Under the pieces are notes generated by a model, which saw only the letters and a list, made by a program, of their open reading frames with translations, did not search any database and was not told the DNA's origin. From CAYWRZ01 sp964460845 (GTDB lineage: Bacteria > Bacteroidota > Bacteroidia > Flavobacteriales_D > UBA2798), in contig CAYWRZ010000001.1 of NCBI GenBank assembly GCA_964460845.1, positions 248,001 through 312,000 on the forward strand: a stretch of 64,000 nucleotides of DNA. The letters run 5' to 3'. The translations under genes were made by a program, and so were the position numbers. This document shows positions 16,401-23,170 of this stretch, piece by piece; position 1 is the first letter of the stretch, and every line of letters starts with the position of its first letter.

Positions 16401-18818
16401 TCAAAACCTGAAATCGACTCCCACCAAAAAGTTGGTACCCGCCTGCGGGAAATAGCCCATATCGCGGGTAAAGGTTCCGGCCGAAATGTAACGATACACC
16501 CAGGCGTTGGCCGAATACATCTCATTGAACACGTTTCGCGCCAGCAGGTTAATACGCAGCTCGGTACCGGGTCGGCGGGCAAGCGTGTAAGTAAGCCGCA
16601 CATCGCCCACATGATAAGCCGGAAGCATCCGCTCGCGGCTGGAGGTATTGTCGATATACTGCTCGCCGACATATTTCGATATCCAGGCAATGTCCAAATG
16701 CTGCGCACGCTCGGCTTTTTCTTCGCCGCGCACAAGCTCGCGCGTACGGCTAAACAGGCGGAAACCCACTTCAACTCCGGCAATCAAAGAAGGTGAAAAC
16801 GCAATATCGGTTTTGGAATACACCACCGAATCCTGCCCCCAGGTATCCCAATTGTCGATGTATTCGGTAAAATTCAGGATCTTATTCTGACTAAGCGTCG
16901 CATTGGCCGCCACGTGAATACGACGCGTAATTCTCCATTGCGCCTGCATTTCGAGTCCGGCGCGATAGCTGTCTTTGATGTTGATGCGGGTAAAAGCCCC
17001 CACGTCGTTAATTTTACCGGTAAGCACAAGCTGGTTGTGGTAATCCATGTAATAAGCGTTGACCGAAGCCACCACCCGATTGCCTGTATAGACATAACCC
17101 GCTTCGGTATCGTAAAGTGTTTCGTGCGTAGGACGCGTAGTGGGCGACGATTCGGTAAAGTCATCGCGATTAGGCTCTTTGTTGCCCACGGCAAACGAAG
17201 CATACACGCGGTGCGTATTGTTCCAGTCGTAGCTCAGTCCGGCTTTGGGATTAAAAAACGTAAACCGTGCCTGCTGCTGTACATTTTCGAGATACTGATT
17301 AAACCCTAAGAAATCGTAAGCTACGGTACGCAATTGCAAATCGGCAAATGCAGAAAAGCGCGTGTTAAAACGGTAGTTCACTTTTCCATACACATTAAAA
17401 TCAGACTTGCGCGCATCGTTATCGTAATACCTTTTGCGGATATCGGAATCGGAGGCATAGCGCGCCCAAATAATTTCGCCGAAATGCGCCCCTTCGTACA
17501 CATGCCATCCACCGCCCAAAATAGCTTCGAGCCCGCTGCGTTCGTAACGCAAAGAATATACGCCGCCGTAAAAATGGTTGTCGAGCCAGCGGCGCTGAAT
17601 CAGGTCGGTCGAAGAAACCGTATCGCTACCGATAACAAGTGGCGTAAGGCCGTACTCTTCAAAATCGCGATCTTCTTTATACTGCTCGTAATAGCCTAAT
17701 CCACGGGTATAGTGCAAGGCCACATTGGCCATCCAGTAACGCGAAAGCTGCTGGTTGTAAAAAAGCTGATAATGGGTTTGGGTGTAATTATCGGTTTCGT
17801 TGTCGTAAGTATAAGGATTGTAACGGCGGTTGGTCTGCATCGAGTCGGGAGGCACGCCACCCCAAGCCTGATAGGTGTGTTCTTTTCCGGAGAAAATGTT
17901 GAGTCGCACCGAATTATTTTTGCCGATATAAGCCGACGAGGTATAAAAAGACTTGAGTTCGGAAGCAGCGCGTTCGATATAGCCGTCGGACGACAAAGCC
18001 GAAAGCCTTGCATCGAACGTAAAACGATTATTGATAAGCCCCGTCCCTGCTTTGAACGTATGCTTGCGGGTGTTAAACGAGCCGAAGGCATTGCTGAACT
18101 CACCGTAGGCTTTTTCATGCACCGTGTTGGTCTGTAAATTGATCGATCCGCCGAAAGCGCCCGATCCGTGGGTAGAGCTTCCTACGCCACGCTGCACCTG
18201 AATATTATCGGTCGAGCTGGCGAAATCGGGCATATTGACCCAAAACATCCCTTGCGATTCGGCATCGTTGATGGGTATGCCGTTTACGGTGACATTAATT
18301 CGCGTCGCATCCGAACCACGAATACGAATCCCTGTATAGCCTATTCCGGTTCCCGCATCGGAACTGACCACCACCGAAGGCGTCTGATCGAGCAGGTAAG
18401 GCAAATCGACCCCAAGGTTATTCTTGTCGATGTCTTTTTTGGACACATTGGTCACAGCGATTCCGGTATTTTCCGAAATACGTGTAGCCTGTAAAGCAAT
18501 TTCATCAAACTGTGTAGCCGAATACACGAGCGTAAAATTTTCGGTCAGTGCGGCATCGCTTATGGTGACGTTTCGCGTTTCTTTTTTGTAGCCTACAAAA
18601 GAAATTTCGAGCGTATAATTTCCGGGTGTCAGGTTACGCAGCAGGTATGTTCCTTCGCGATCGGAAGTAGTGTTTCGCAGGGTTCCGTCTGCTTTTACCG
18701 AAGCACCGATAAGGGCTTGGCCATGTTCGTCGGTAATTTTTCCGGAAATGGAATACTGTGCAAATAAAGCAGGCGAAAGCCATAATGCTCCGCACAGAAA
18801 AAGAAACTTTTTCATCAT
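16401..18818 (-). CDS. TonB-dependent receptor under TPP riboswitch control, probable thiamine receptor
   Basis: An 805-residue receptor: signal peptide (about 1-20), CarboxypepD_reg-like domain (about 22-105), plug (about 120-230, with GIRIRGSDATRINVTVNGIPIND) and a 22-strand-type barrel ending VGVDFRF. A TPP riboswitch lies directly upstream on the same strand. The neighbouring genes are a PnuT-type permease, a kinase and a thiamine-binding protein. This matches the riboswitch-linked outer-membrane thiamine receptor (OMR1) described for Bacteroidota by comparative genomics. Substrate assignment rests on the riboswitch and neighbours, not on the receptor sequence. Its 3' end converges with the glyceryl phosphate synthase gene. 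Confidence 0.9.
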   Translation of the reverse strand: MMKKFLFLCGALWLSPALFAQYSISGKITDEHGQALIGASVKADGTLRNTTSDREGTYLLRNLTPGNYTLEISFVGYKKETRNVTISDAALTENFTLVYSATQFDEIALQATRISENTGIAVTNVSKKDIDKNNLGVDLPYLLDQTPSVVVSSDAGTGIGYTGIRIRGSDATRINVTVNGIPINDAESQGMFWVNMPDFASSTDNIQVQRGVGSSTHGSGAFGGSINLQTNTVHEKAYGEFSNAFGSFNTRKHTFKAGTGLINNRFTFDARLSALSSDGYIERAASELKSFYTSSAYIGKNNSVRLNIFSGKEHTYQAWGGVPPDSMQTNRRYNPYTYDNETDNYTQTHYQLFYNQQLSRYWMANVALHYTRGLGYYEQYKEDRDFEEYGLTPLVIGSDTVSSTDLIQRRWLDNHFYGGVYSLRYERSGLEAILGGGWHVYEGAHFGEIIWARYASDSDIRKRYYDNDARKSDFNVYGKVNYRFNTRFSAFADLQLRTVAYDFLGFNQYLENVQQQARFTFFNPKAGLSYDWNNTHRVYASFAVGNKEPNRDDFTESSPTTRPTHETLYDTEAGYVYTGNRVVASVNAYYMDYHNQLVLTGKINDVGAFTRINIKDSYRAGLEMQAQWRITRRIHVAANATLSQNKILNFTEYIDNWDTWGQDSVVYSKTDIAFSPSLIAGVEVGFRLFSRTRELVRGEEKAERAQHLDIAWISKYVGEQYIDNTSSRERMLPAYHVGDVRLTYTLARRPGTELRINLLARNVFNEMYSANAWVYRYISAGTFTRDMGYFPQAGTNFLVGVDFRF

Positions 18819-18860
18819 GACGCGTTTTTCAGCACACCTTAAAAAAGGCGTACCGGTGAA

Positions 18861-18890
18861 TAAAATAAATTTTCCGCGCTTTTTATTTTA
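18861..18890 (-). promoter_or_regulatory. AT-rich inverted repeat at the 3' end of the TPP riboswitch
   Basis: TAAAATAAA and TTTATTTTA are perfect 9-bp complements separated by 12 nt. The upstream arm (minus strand) starts right at the 3' P1 strand of the aptamer. This could compete with P1, or sequester nothing. No long T-run follows, so it is not a classical terminator. Confidence 0.4.
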
Positions 18891-18985
18891 CCTACGCCAG
18901 CATTATCTGGATCAGGTTCTCCCCGAAAGCTAACGGGAAATGGGTATGATCTCAGCCTTTCAAGTTAAGGCACCCCATGTATGAT
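18886..18985 (-). ncRNA. TPP riboswitch (THI element) upstream of the thiamine receptor
   Basis: On the minus strand the conserved core reads GGGGTGCC, then GGCTGAGATCATACCC (P2/J2 pyrimidine sensor), then GAACCTGATCCAGATAATGC (P4/P5 diphosphate sensor) and CTGGCGTAGGTAA, closing P1. All THI-box segments are present and in order. The aptamer begins just after the stop of the upstream kinase gene and ends about 70 nt before the receptor ATG. An AT-rich inverted repeat (18861-18869 / 18882-18890) overlaps its 3' end and may form part of the expression platform. Confidence 0.95.
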
Positions 18986-18993
18986 GTCGGGCA

Positions 18994-19001
18994 CAAAGAT
19001 A
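18994..19001 (-). promoter_or_regulatory. Predicted -7 promoter element driving riboswitch and receptor
   Basis: TATCTTTG on the minus strand is an exact TAnnTTTG match lying between the kinase stop region and the aptamer. A start site a few nt downstream would coincide with the 5' strand of P1. This suggests that the receptor has its own promoter and is not only read through from the permease operon. Confidence 0.5.
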
Positions 19002-19005
19002 GCGC

Positions 19006-19518
19006 TTATCGCAAACGATCGATCGCTTCGCAGGCTTTTTTTACGCGTTGATCATAATTGCCGTGAAGCTCAACAAAATGACGACCGAGCAACTGTAAGT
19101 TTTTTTTGTAAACGGCATAAAAATACGATCGCAGTTCCGGGTGCTCGCGCAGTGCATCGGGTTCCCAGGGAATATCGATATCGCAGAGCAGGTAAAGATC
19201 GTACGTACGGCGTTCCAGCTCTTGCTGGATAAATGTGCTTACGCGTTGATAGCTGTGTTCGCTCCACACTTTCATGACCAGCATTTCGGTATCGCAGAAG
19301 AGCAAATTTTTCGCTTCCTGTGCCATGCGGTCTTCTTCTTGCAACTGATGCCGGGCGATATGATCCAAATCATGTTCCTGATAAGGTCGGCCAAGTTTTT
19401 CAAGATACTGCCTTGCATATTCGGGCACCCAGGGCGCCTCGTAATGCGCGGCCAGCAGGCGGGTAAGCGTGGTCTTACCGGTCGATTCGGGTCCTGTAAC
19501 GGCTATTTTTTTCAGCAT
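19006..19518 (-). CDS. NadR-like P-loop kinase/ATPase in thiamine salvage operon
   Basis: A 170-residue protein with the P-loop GPESTGKTTLT at residues 8-18 and a later CDTEMLVMKVW segment. This is the layout of the ribosylnicotinamide-kinase domain of NadR, without the adenylyltransferase domain. Its start overlaps the end of the PnuT-type gene by 7 bp, so it is translationally coupled. NadR kinases phosphorylate nicotinamide riboside imported by PnuC. By analogy, a kinase tied to a riboswitch-controlled PnuT may phosphorylate thiamine or a thiamine precursor. The family and context are clear, but the substrate is inferred. The alternative is a general nucleoside or nicotinamide riboside kinase. 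Confidence 0.8.
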   Translation of the reverse strand: MLKKIAVTGPESTGKTTLTRLLAAHYEAPWVPEYARQYLEKLGRPYQEHDLDHIARHQLQEEDRMAQEAKNLLFCDTEMLVMKVWSEHSYQRVSTFIQQELERRTYDLYLLCDIDIPWEPDALREHPELRSYFYAVYKKNLQLLGRHFVELHGNYDQRVKKACEAIDRLR

Positions 19519-20096
19519 GTCTGCAAATAACTGCGGCGCCAGCGAATATAGGCATACGCGGCCATTAAGGTATAAATTACAAAAAGCCAGCCGAAAAGGT
19601 AAAGTTCGCGCGAAAAATACAGGTACGCTGCCAGCGCATCGACCACTACCCAATACAGCCAGGTTTCGAGAATTTTGCGGGCGGTCATCCAGGTGGCCAG
19701 CACACTGAACCAGCTCACCAGCGCATCGAGATAAGGGGCATTGGCACCCAGCCAGCGCTGCATCGCCCATCCGGTAAGTGCCGACAGCAGCAGCAATACC
19801 GGGATCCACCACAGGTGGTTTTTCCAATCGGTCGAAGTGATGCGCAGGGAGGGTTCGGCCTCGGAGCGGGTTGCGCTGCGTCGCCAGGCCATCCATCCGT
19901 ACACCGCTACGCCCATGTAATAGGTATTGAGTACCAGTTCCGAATACAGCCGCTGATCAAAGCAAATATAAATCGTAAGCGCCACACCCAGCATCGACGC
20001 CGGCCAGCACCAGGGGTTTTCTACACTGGCAAGAAAGATGTACGCCAGCGAAGAAAGTACCGCTATAAGCTCGATCCAAAAAAAGATCTGCGCCAT
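19512..20096 (-). CDS. pnuT: PnuC-family transporter, probable thiamine permease PnuT
   Basis: A 194-residue membrane protein with about seven hydrophobic segments, of the PnuC family. Its conserved features are the early W-P-A-S-M-L-G region, NTYYMGVAVYGWMAWRR (the aromatic substrate-lining helix) and WLYWVVVDALAAYLY. PnuC proteins import nicotinamide riboside by facilitated diffusion with metabolic trapping, and the PnuT subgroup imports thiamine and is regulated by TPP riboswitches. A TPP riboswitch precedes this operon, hence PnuT. It lies 2 bp after the thiamine-binding protein gene and overlaps the downstream kinase gene by 7 bp. Confidence 0.87.
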   Translation of the reverse strand: MAQIFFWIELIAVLSSLAYIFLASVENPWCWPASMLGVALTIYICFDQRLYSELVLNTYYMGVAVYGWMAWRRSATRSEAEPSLRITSTDWKNHLWWIPVLLLLSALTGWAMQRWLGANAPYLDALVSWFSVLATWMTARKILETWLYWVVVDALAAYLYFSRELYLFGWLFVIYTLMAAYAYIRWRRSYLQTC

Positions 20097-20098
20097 GC

Positions 20099-20338
20099 TC
20101 AGGAAGGATTGTGCAGCTTGAGCACAAACACCGATTTGACCTCTTTTTCAAACGTGGTTTTGATTTCGCGGGTCAGAATTTCCATCACTTCTTCGTACTG
20201 CCCGAAAAGTTGCGTACTCAGGTCGTTGGTCAAGACCTTCACGTTTTCGTAGCGGTTAAGACGGGTGATAAATTCTTCGATAAGCGTAATTCCCTTGTCG
20301 CTGATCGGATAAAAGCTGATCTCTGCGGCTACTTTCAT
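20099..20338 (-). CDS. MTH1187/YkoF-like thiamine-binding protein
   Basis: A 79-residue protein of the MTH1187/YkoF-type ferredoxin-like fold. It opens MKVAAEISFYPI, followed by a helix with LIEEFITRLN and a strand-helix with VLTNDLSTQLFGQYEEVM. YkoF binds thiamine in Bacillus. The single-domain form is widespread, oligomerises and is annotated as thiamine-binding. The ATG at 20338 is chosen because it lies about 50 nt after the TPP riboswitch; a longer upstream reading frame would run through the riboswitch and is not coding. It is the first gene of the riboswitch-pnuT-kinase set and may act as a cytoplasmic thiamine sink or chaperone. Confidence 0.88.
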   Translation of the reverse strand: MKVAAEISFYPISDKGITLIEEFITRLNRYENVKVLTNDLSTQLFGQYEEVMEILTREIKTTFEKEVKSVFVLKLHNPS

Positions 20339-20387
20339 ACAACATGATTTTAAATGCGCAGAGGGGATACGCGAATAACTGCTTCCA

Positions 20388-20482
20388 TTGCCTCCGCAGG
20401 CATTATCCTGTTCAGGCATATCCGGCCGGGCCGGAATGGGTATGATCTCAGCCTCTTGCGAAGCACCCCCTGTGCGGTGCAA
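20388..20482 (-). ncRNA. TPP riboswitch (THI element) upstream of thiamine-binding protein-pnuT-kinase
   Basis: The minus strand reads GGGGGTGCTT, then GAGGCTGAGATCATACCC, an extended GC-rich P3 (CGGCCCGGCCGG), then CTGAACAGGATAATGCCTGC and GGAGGCAATGG. These are all THI-box segments. The sensor reads CTGAACAGGATAATGC rather than the commoner CTGATCCGGATAATGC. A TACCTTTG -7 element (20487-20480) abuts its 5' end. About 50 nt separate it from the first start codon. Confidence 0.95.
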
Positions 20483-20487
20483 AGGTA
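20480..20487 (-). promoter_or_regulatory. Predicted -7 element for the riboswitch-pnuT operon
   Basis: TACCTTTG, an exact TAnnTTTG match, lies directly at the 5' border of the second TPP aptamer. A divergent TACATTTG for plsC lies at 20525-20532, so the two promoters are back to back within about 50 bp. Confidence 0.5.
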
Positions 20488-20524
20488 AGAAGAAATCACT
20501 TCTACAGGATACATCGCGAATGTG

Positions 20525-20532
20525 TACATTTG
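20525..20532 (+). promoter_or_regulatory. Predicted -7 element of plsC
   Basis: TACATTTG ends 4 nt before the ATG at 20537, predicting a leaderless or nearly leaderless mRNA. Confidence 0.5.
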
Positions 20533-20536
20533 CCGC

Positions 20537-21322
20537 ATGTGGTGGAAACTGACGGCCCCGCTGCGGGTGCTTTACAAAATTTACTTCGCGATCGTGTTTC
20601 TGTGCGTGGGATTGCCGCAATATCCGCTCTATGTTTTTCTGCTGCGTACCCGCCGGATAAAAACGCTGTTTTTCTTTAAACGCAACCTGTGGGTACCGCT
20701 GCTGCAATTCTTCCTGTTTGTGCCGATGCGAAAAATCCGCAAGCCGGGTTTTCAGATTCCCGAAGGGCCTTATGTGGTGTGTGCCAACCATGCGTCGTAC
20801 CTCGATATTATGCTGCTGTACCGCATTCTGCCCGGCGAATTTATTTTTATGGGCAAAGAAGAATTGAAAAAATTTCCGATTATCGGACTGTTTTTCAAAC
20901 GCGGTGACCTTCATATTGCCGTAAACCGGGGCGTCAAAGCCGAAGCTTCCAAATCGCTCGAAAAAATTGCCGAAAAAGTGGACGAAGGGTACCCGGTTAT
21001 TCTGTTTCCGGAAGGAACTACTACCCGTAATCCGCCGTACATGGGCACATTTAAATTCGGGGCCTTCAAGCTGGCTATCGAAAAGCAGATTCCGATTCTG
21101 CCCATTACCTTTGTCGATAACTGGAAAAGACTATCGAACCCCGCCAAGCTGAAAGGGCACGCCTGTCCGGGGCTTTCGAGAGTCGTATTGCATCCGCCTG
21201 TTTCTACCCTGGGCATGACTTCGGATGATTTAGTATCTTTGCAGGAGCAGGTTCGTGAATGTATCGAAAACGGGCTGCGCGAATACTTACCTAATTATTT
21301 TCCGCATGCAGATCGACAATGA
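20537..21322 (+). CDS. plsC: 1-acyl-sn-glycerol-3-phosphate acyltransferase
   Basis: A 261-residue PlsC-family enzyme that acylates lysophosphatidic acid to phosphatidic acid at the inner membrane. Two N-terminal hydrophobic stretches precede the acyltransferase domain. The catalytic NHASYLD (HxxxxD block) and the FPEGTTTRN motif are both intact, and PITFVDN follows. The ATG at 20537 (MWWKLT) is preferred to an in-frame ATG at 20522, because the -7 element TACATTTG lies between them. Its 3' end overlaps gatC by 17 bp. It diverges from the thiamine operon. Confidence 0.93.
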   Translation: MWWKLTAPLRVLYKIYFAIVFLCVGLPQYPLYVFLLRTRRIKTLFFFKRNLWVPLLQFFLFVPMRKIRKPGFQIPEGPYVVCANHASYLDIMLLYRILPGEFIFMGKEELKKFPIIGLFFKRGDLHIAVNRGVKAEASKSLEKIAEKVDEGYPVILFPEGTTTRNPPYMGTFKFGAFKLAIEKQIPILPITFVDNWKRLSNPAKLKGHACPGLSRVVLHPPVSTLGMTSDDLVSLQEQVRECIENGLREYLPNYFPHADRQ

Positions 21323-21596
21323 AACGGTAAACAAGCTGGCCACATTGGCCCGTCTCGAATTTGACGAACCCGGCCGCGAGGCTATTCGCGAAGATCTGCA
21401 ACGCATACTTGGTTTTATCGACAAATTGAATGAGTTGGACACTACCGAGGTAGAACCGCTTATTTTTATGCACGAAGAAAAAAACGTGCTGCGTAACGAC
21501 GAATCGGCACTCACTATTACCCAGCAGGAAGCGCTGAAAAATGCGCCCGATAAGGATTCGGATTATTTCAGGGTACCGAAGGTGCTTTCCAAATAA
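21306..21596 (+). CDS. gatC: Asp-tRNA(Asn)/Glu-tRNA(Gln) amidotransferase subunit GatC
   Basis: A 96-residue protein of the GatC family. It is the small subunit that wraps around GatA and stabilises the GatCAB amidotransferase, which makes Gln-tRNA(Gln) and/or Asn-tRNA(Asn). It opens MQIDNETVNKLATLARLEF and contains the DTTEVEPLIF segment, both typical. gatA and gatB are not adjacent, which is usual in Bacteroidota. The start at 21306 lies inside the end of plsC (17-bp overlap), so the two are likely cotranscribed. A bidirectional terminator follows 70 bp downstream. Confidence 0.92.
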   Translation: MQIDNETVNKLATLARLEFDEPGREAIREDLQRILGFIDKLNELDTTEVEPLIFMHEEKNVLRNDESALTITQQEALKNAPDKDSDYFRVPKVLSK

Positions 21597-21664
21597 ATAT
21601 CTCCGGAACCAGAATCGGTTTTCATTCAGAGAACTACACTAACGCTGAGCTTAGGCTTGAACAT

Positions 21665-21695
21665 AAAAAGACTGCCTCTTGCGCAGTCTTCTTTA
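21665..21695. terminator. Bidirectional terminator between gatC and hemA
   Basis: AAGACTGC...GCAGTCTT stem (21668-21690) with an A-run before it and a T-rich run after it, in the gap between convergent gatC and hemA. Confidence 0.8.
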
Positions 21696-21717
21696 TTTTT
21701 CGGGTAAGATATGCTGG

Positions 21718-23016
21718 TTAGGATACGGGATCTTTTTGCTTGTTTTCCAGTAAAATCTCACGCGCCATTTTCATGGGCACGCTGATGTATTTTTTCTCCA
21801 TATAGCCAATCACCTTATCCAGCACCTCGCGCGAATCGGGATCCAGGGTTTCCAATTCTTTGGCAAATACATTGTGCAGCGCCGTATGCCTTATCGCTTT
21901 TACTTCCTGCGGAACCCGACTCATCGCACGTTCCACCTGTCTTACACGGTATAGGTCTCTAAATTCCGCCAAAAAACGATCGACCAGCGCATTGCAATGT
22001 TCCAGCTCTTTTTCGCGCTCACGCAGGTTGGTTTCGGCTTCGGCTTTGAGGTGTTCCACGTCGATGAGCTTTATCTTGTAAAGGTCGGGAAGCGTACGAT
22101 CCAAATCGCCAGGAACGGCCATATCGACCACTACTTTTGGTTGTGTATCGCCCTGTAAAAGGGTCTCGTACAAGGTCGGGGTAACCAATGCGCCTGAAGA
22201 AGCCGTACAGGTAACCAGCACATCGAATCCGCCCTGATACGACGCAAGCCTGTCGAGCGTATGTCCTTCACAATCCAGCTCTGTAGCCAGCGCAGCGGCT
22301 CTTTCGGCCGAACGGTTAAACACGATAAAGCGTGTATATCCGTGTTTTTTGAGAAAACGGGCCATGGTGGTATTCGTCTGCCCCGCTCCGATAAAAAGAA
22401 TGCGTGCAGTATCGGGAATGGCTAATTCCTGAAGCTTGCGGTAAGCGAGTGAAACCACCGATACGGGTTTGGTCGCAATATCGGTATGCGTATAAATTTC
22501 TTTGGCTACTTCGACTGTTTTTTTCATCACCAGCCTTATGGTATCGCCGGTAAGCTGTAGTTGCCTACAGGTTTCGTAAGCCGTACGTACCTGGGTAATG
22601 ATTTCGCGCTCGCCCACCACCATCGAATCGAGCGAAGCCGCTACGTTAAACACATGACGAACGGCCTCTTCTCCACAAAAAAACTCACATACGGCCACGG
22701 CATCGCTCACCTGCGCAGGTTGCCAGCCGGGGTGGAAAGCATGAAAAAAAACAGATAAGAAAAAGGTATCTACGGGTGTTTCGGAAACAAAATAAAATTC
22801 GACACGGTTACAAGTCGAAAGGTACATCAGCTCTTCGAGCCCCGCTTCCCGCTTGAGATAGCTAAGCCGCGATTCGAGCTCCTGATCGTCGATATGGAAC
22901 TGTCCGATACTGGCCAGTCCGGCACGCTTGTGTGTAATGGCTATGGCATTGAATTGCTTCACGCTCCTCCTGTTTTCCTGCACAAATTTCACACTTGAGA
23001 GGCTCTTAATTGTCAT
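21718..23016 (-). CDS. hemA: Glutamyl-tRNA reductase
   Basis: A 432-residue HemA, which reduces Glu-tRNA(Glu) to glutamate-1-semialdehyde and is the first step of C5-pathway tetrapyrrole synthesis. It shows the catalytic-Cys motif LSTCNRVEF near residue 84, a VVGEREIITQVR motif, the NADPH-binding GAGQTN and a C-terminal dimerisation helix region. About 20 residues precede the usual NAIAITHK opening, so a slightly later start cannot be excluded. It is not clustered with hemC, which is 6 kb away on the other strand. A 15-bp palindrome lies 22 bp upstream of the start. Confidence 0.95.
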   Translation of the reverse strand: MTIKSLSSVKFVQENRRSVKQFNAIAITHKRAGLASIGQFHIDDQELESRLSYLKREAGLEELMYLSTCNRVEFYFVSETPVDTFFLSVFFHAFHPGWQPAQVSDAVAVCEFFCGEEAVRHVFNVAASLDSMVVGEREIITQVRTAYETCRQLQLTGDTIRLVMKKTVEVAKEIYTHTDIATKPVSVVSLAYRKLQELAIPDTARILFIGAGQTNTTMARFLKKHGYTRFIVFNRSAERAAALATELDCEGHTLDRLASYQGGFDVLVTCTASSGALVTPTLYETLLQGDTQPKVVVDMAVPGDLDRTLPDLYKIKLIDVEHLKAEAETNLREREKELEHCNALVDRFLAEFRDLYRVRQVERAMSRVPQEVKAIRHTALHNVFAKELETLDPDSREVLDKVIGYMEKKYISVPMKMAREILLENKQKDPVS

Positions 23017-23037
23017 AAAACTGTCACAATACGGTTT

Positions 23038-23052
23038 TTAGAAAGTTTCTAA
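23038..23052. promoter_or_regulatory. Palindrome upstream of hemA, possible operator
   Basis: TTAGAAA-G-TTTCTAA is a perfect 7-1-7 palindrome 22-36 bp upstream of the hemA start, between that start and the nrdA terminator. It is too AT-rich for a terminator stem. A regulator-binding site is possible but unproven. Confidence 0.35.
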
Positions 23053-23070
23053 ATAACCGCAGCCACATAC

Positions 23071-23104
23071 AAAAAGCCCTGACGATGACTGTCAGGGCTT
23101 TTCA
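23071..23104 (-). terminator. Rho-independent terminator downstream of nrdA
   Basis: AAAAGCCCTGAC / GTCAGGGCTTTT is a perfect 12-bp stem with a 7-nt loop and T-tails on both strands. It lies 67 bp beyond the nrdA stop. Confidence 0.9.
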
Positions 23105-23170
23105 GGAGGAGGTAGCAAACAAGAGTCTTGCCGGGTTCAGGAGTAGCGGCAAGACGATGTTACAAAAGGA

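Noticed and set aside
20339..20914. Upstream extension of the thiamine-binding protein frame to about 271 residues
   Set aside because: The extension runs through the TPP riboswitch and antisense to plsC; only the last 79 residues match the MTH1187 family.
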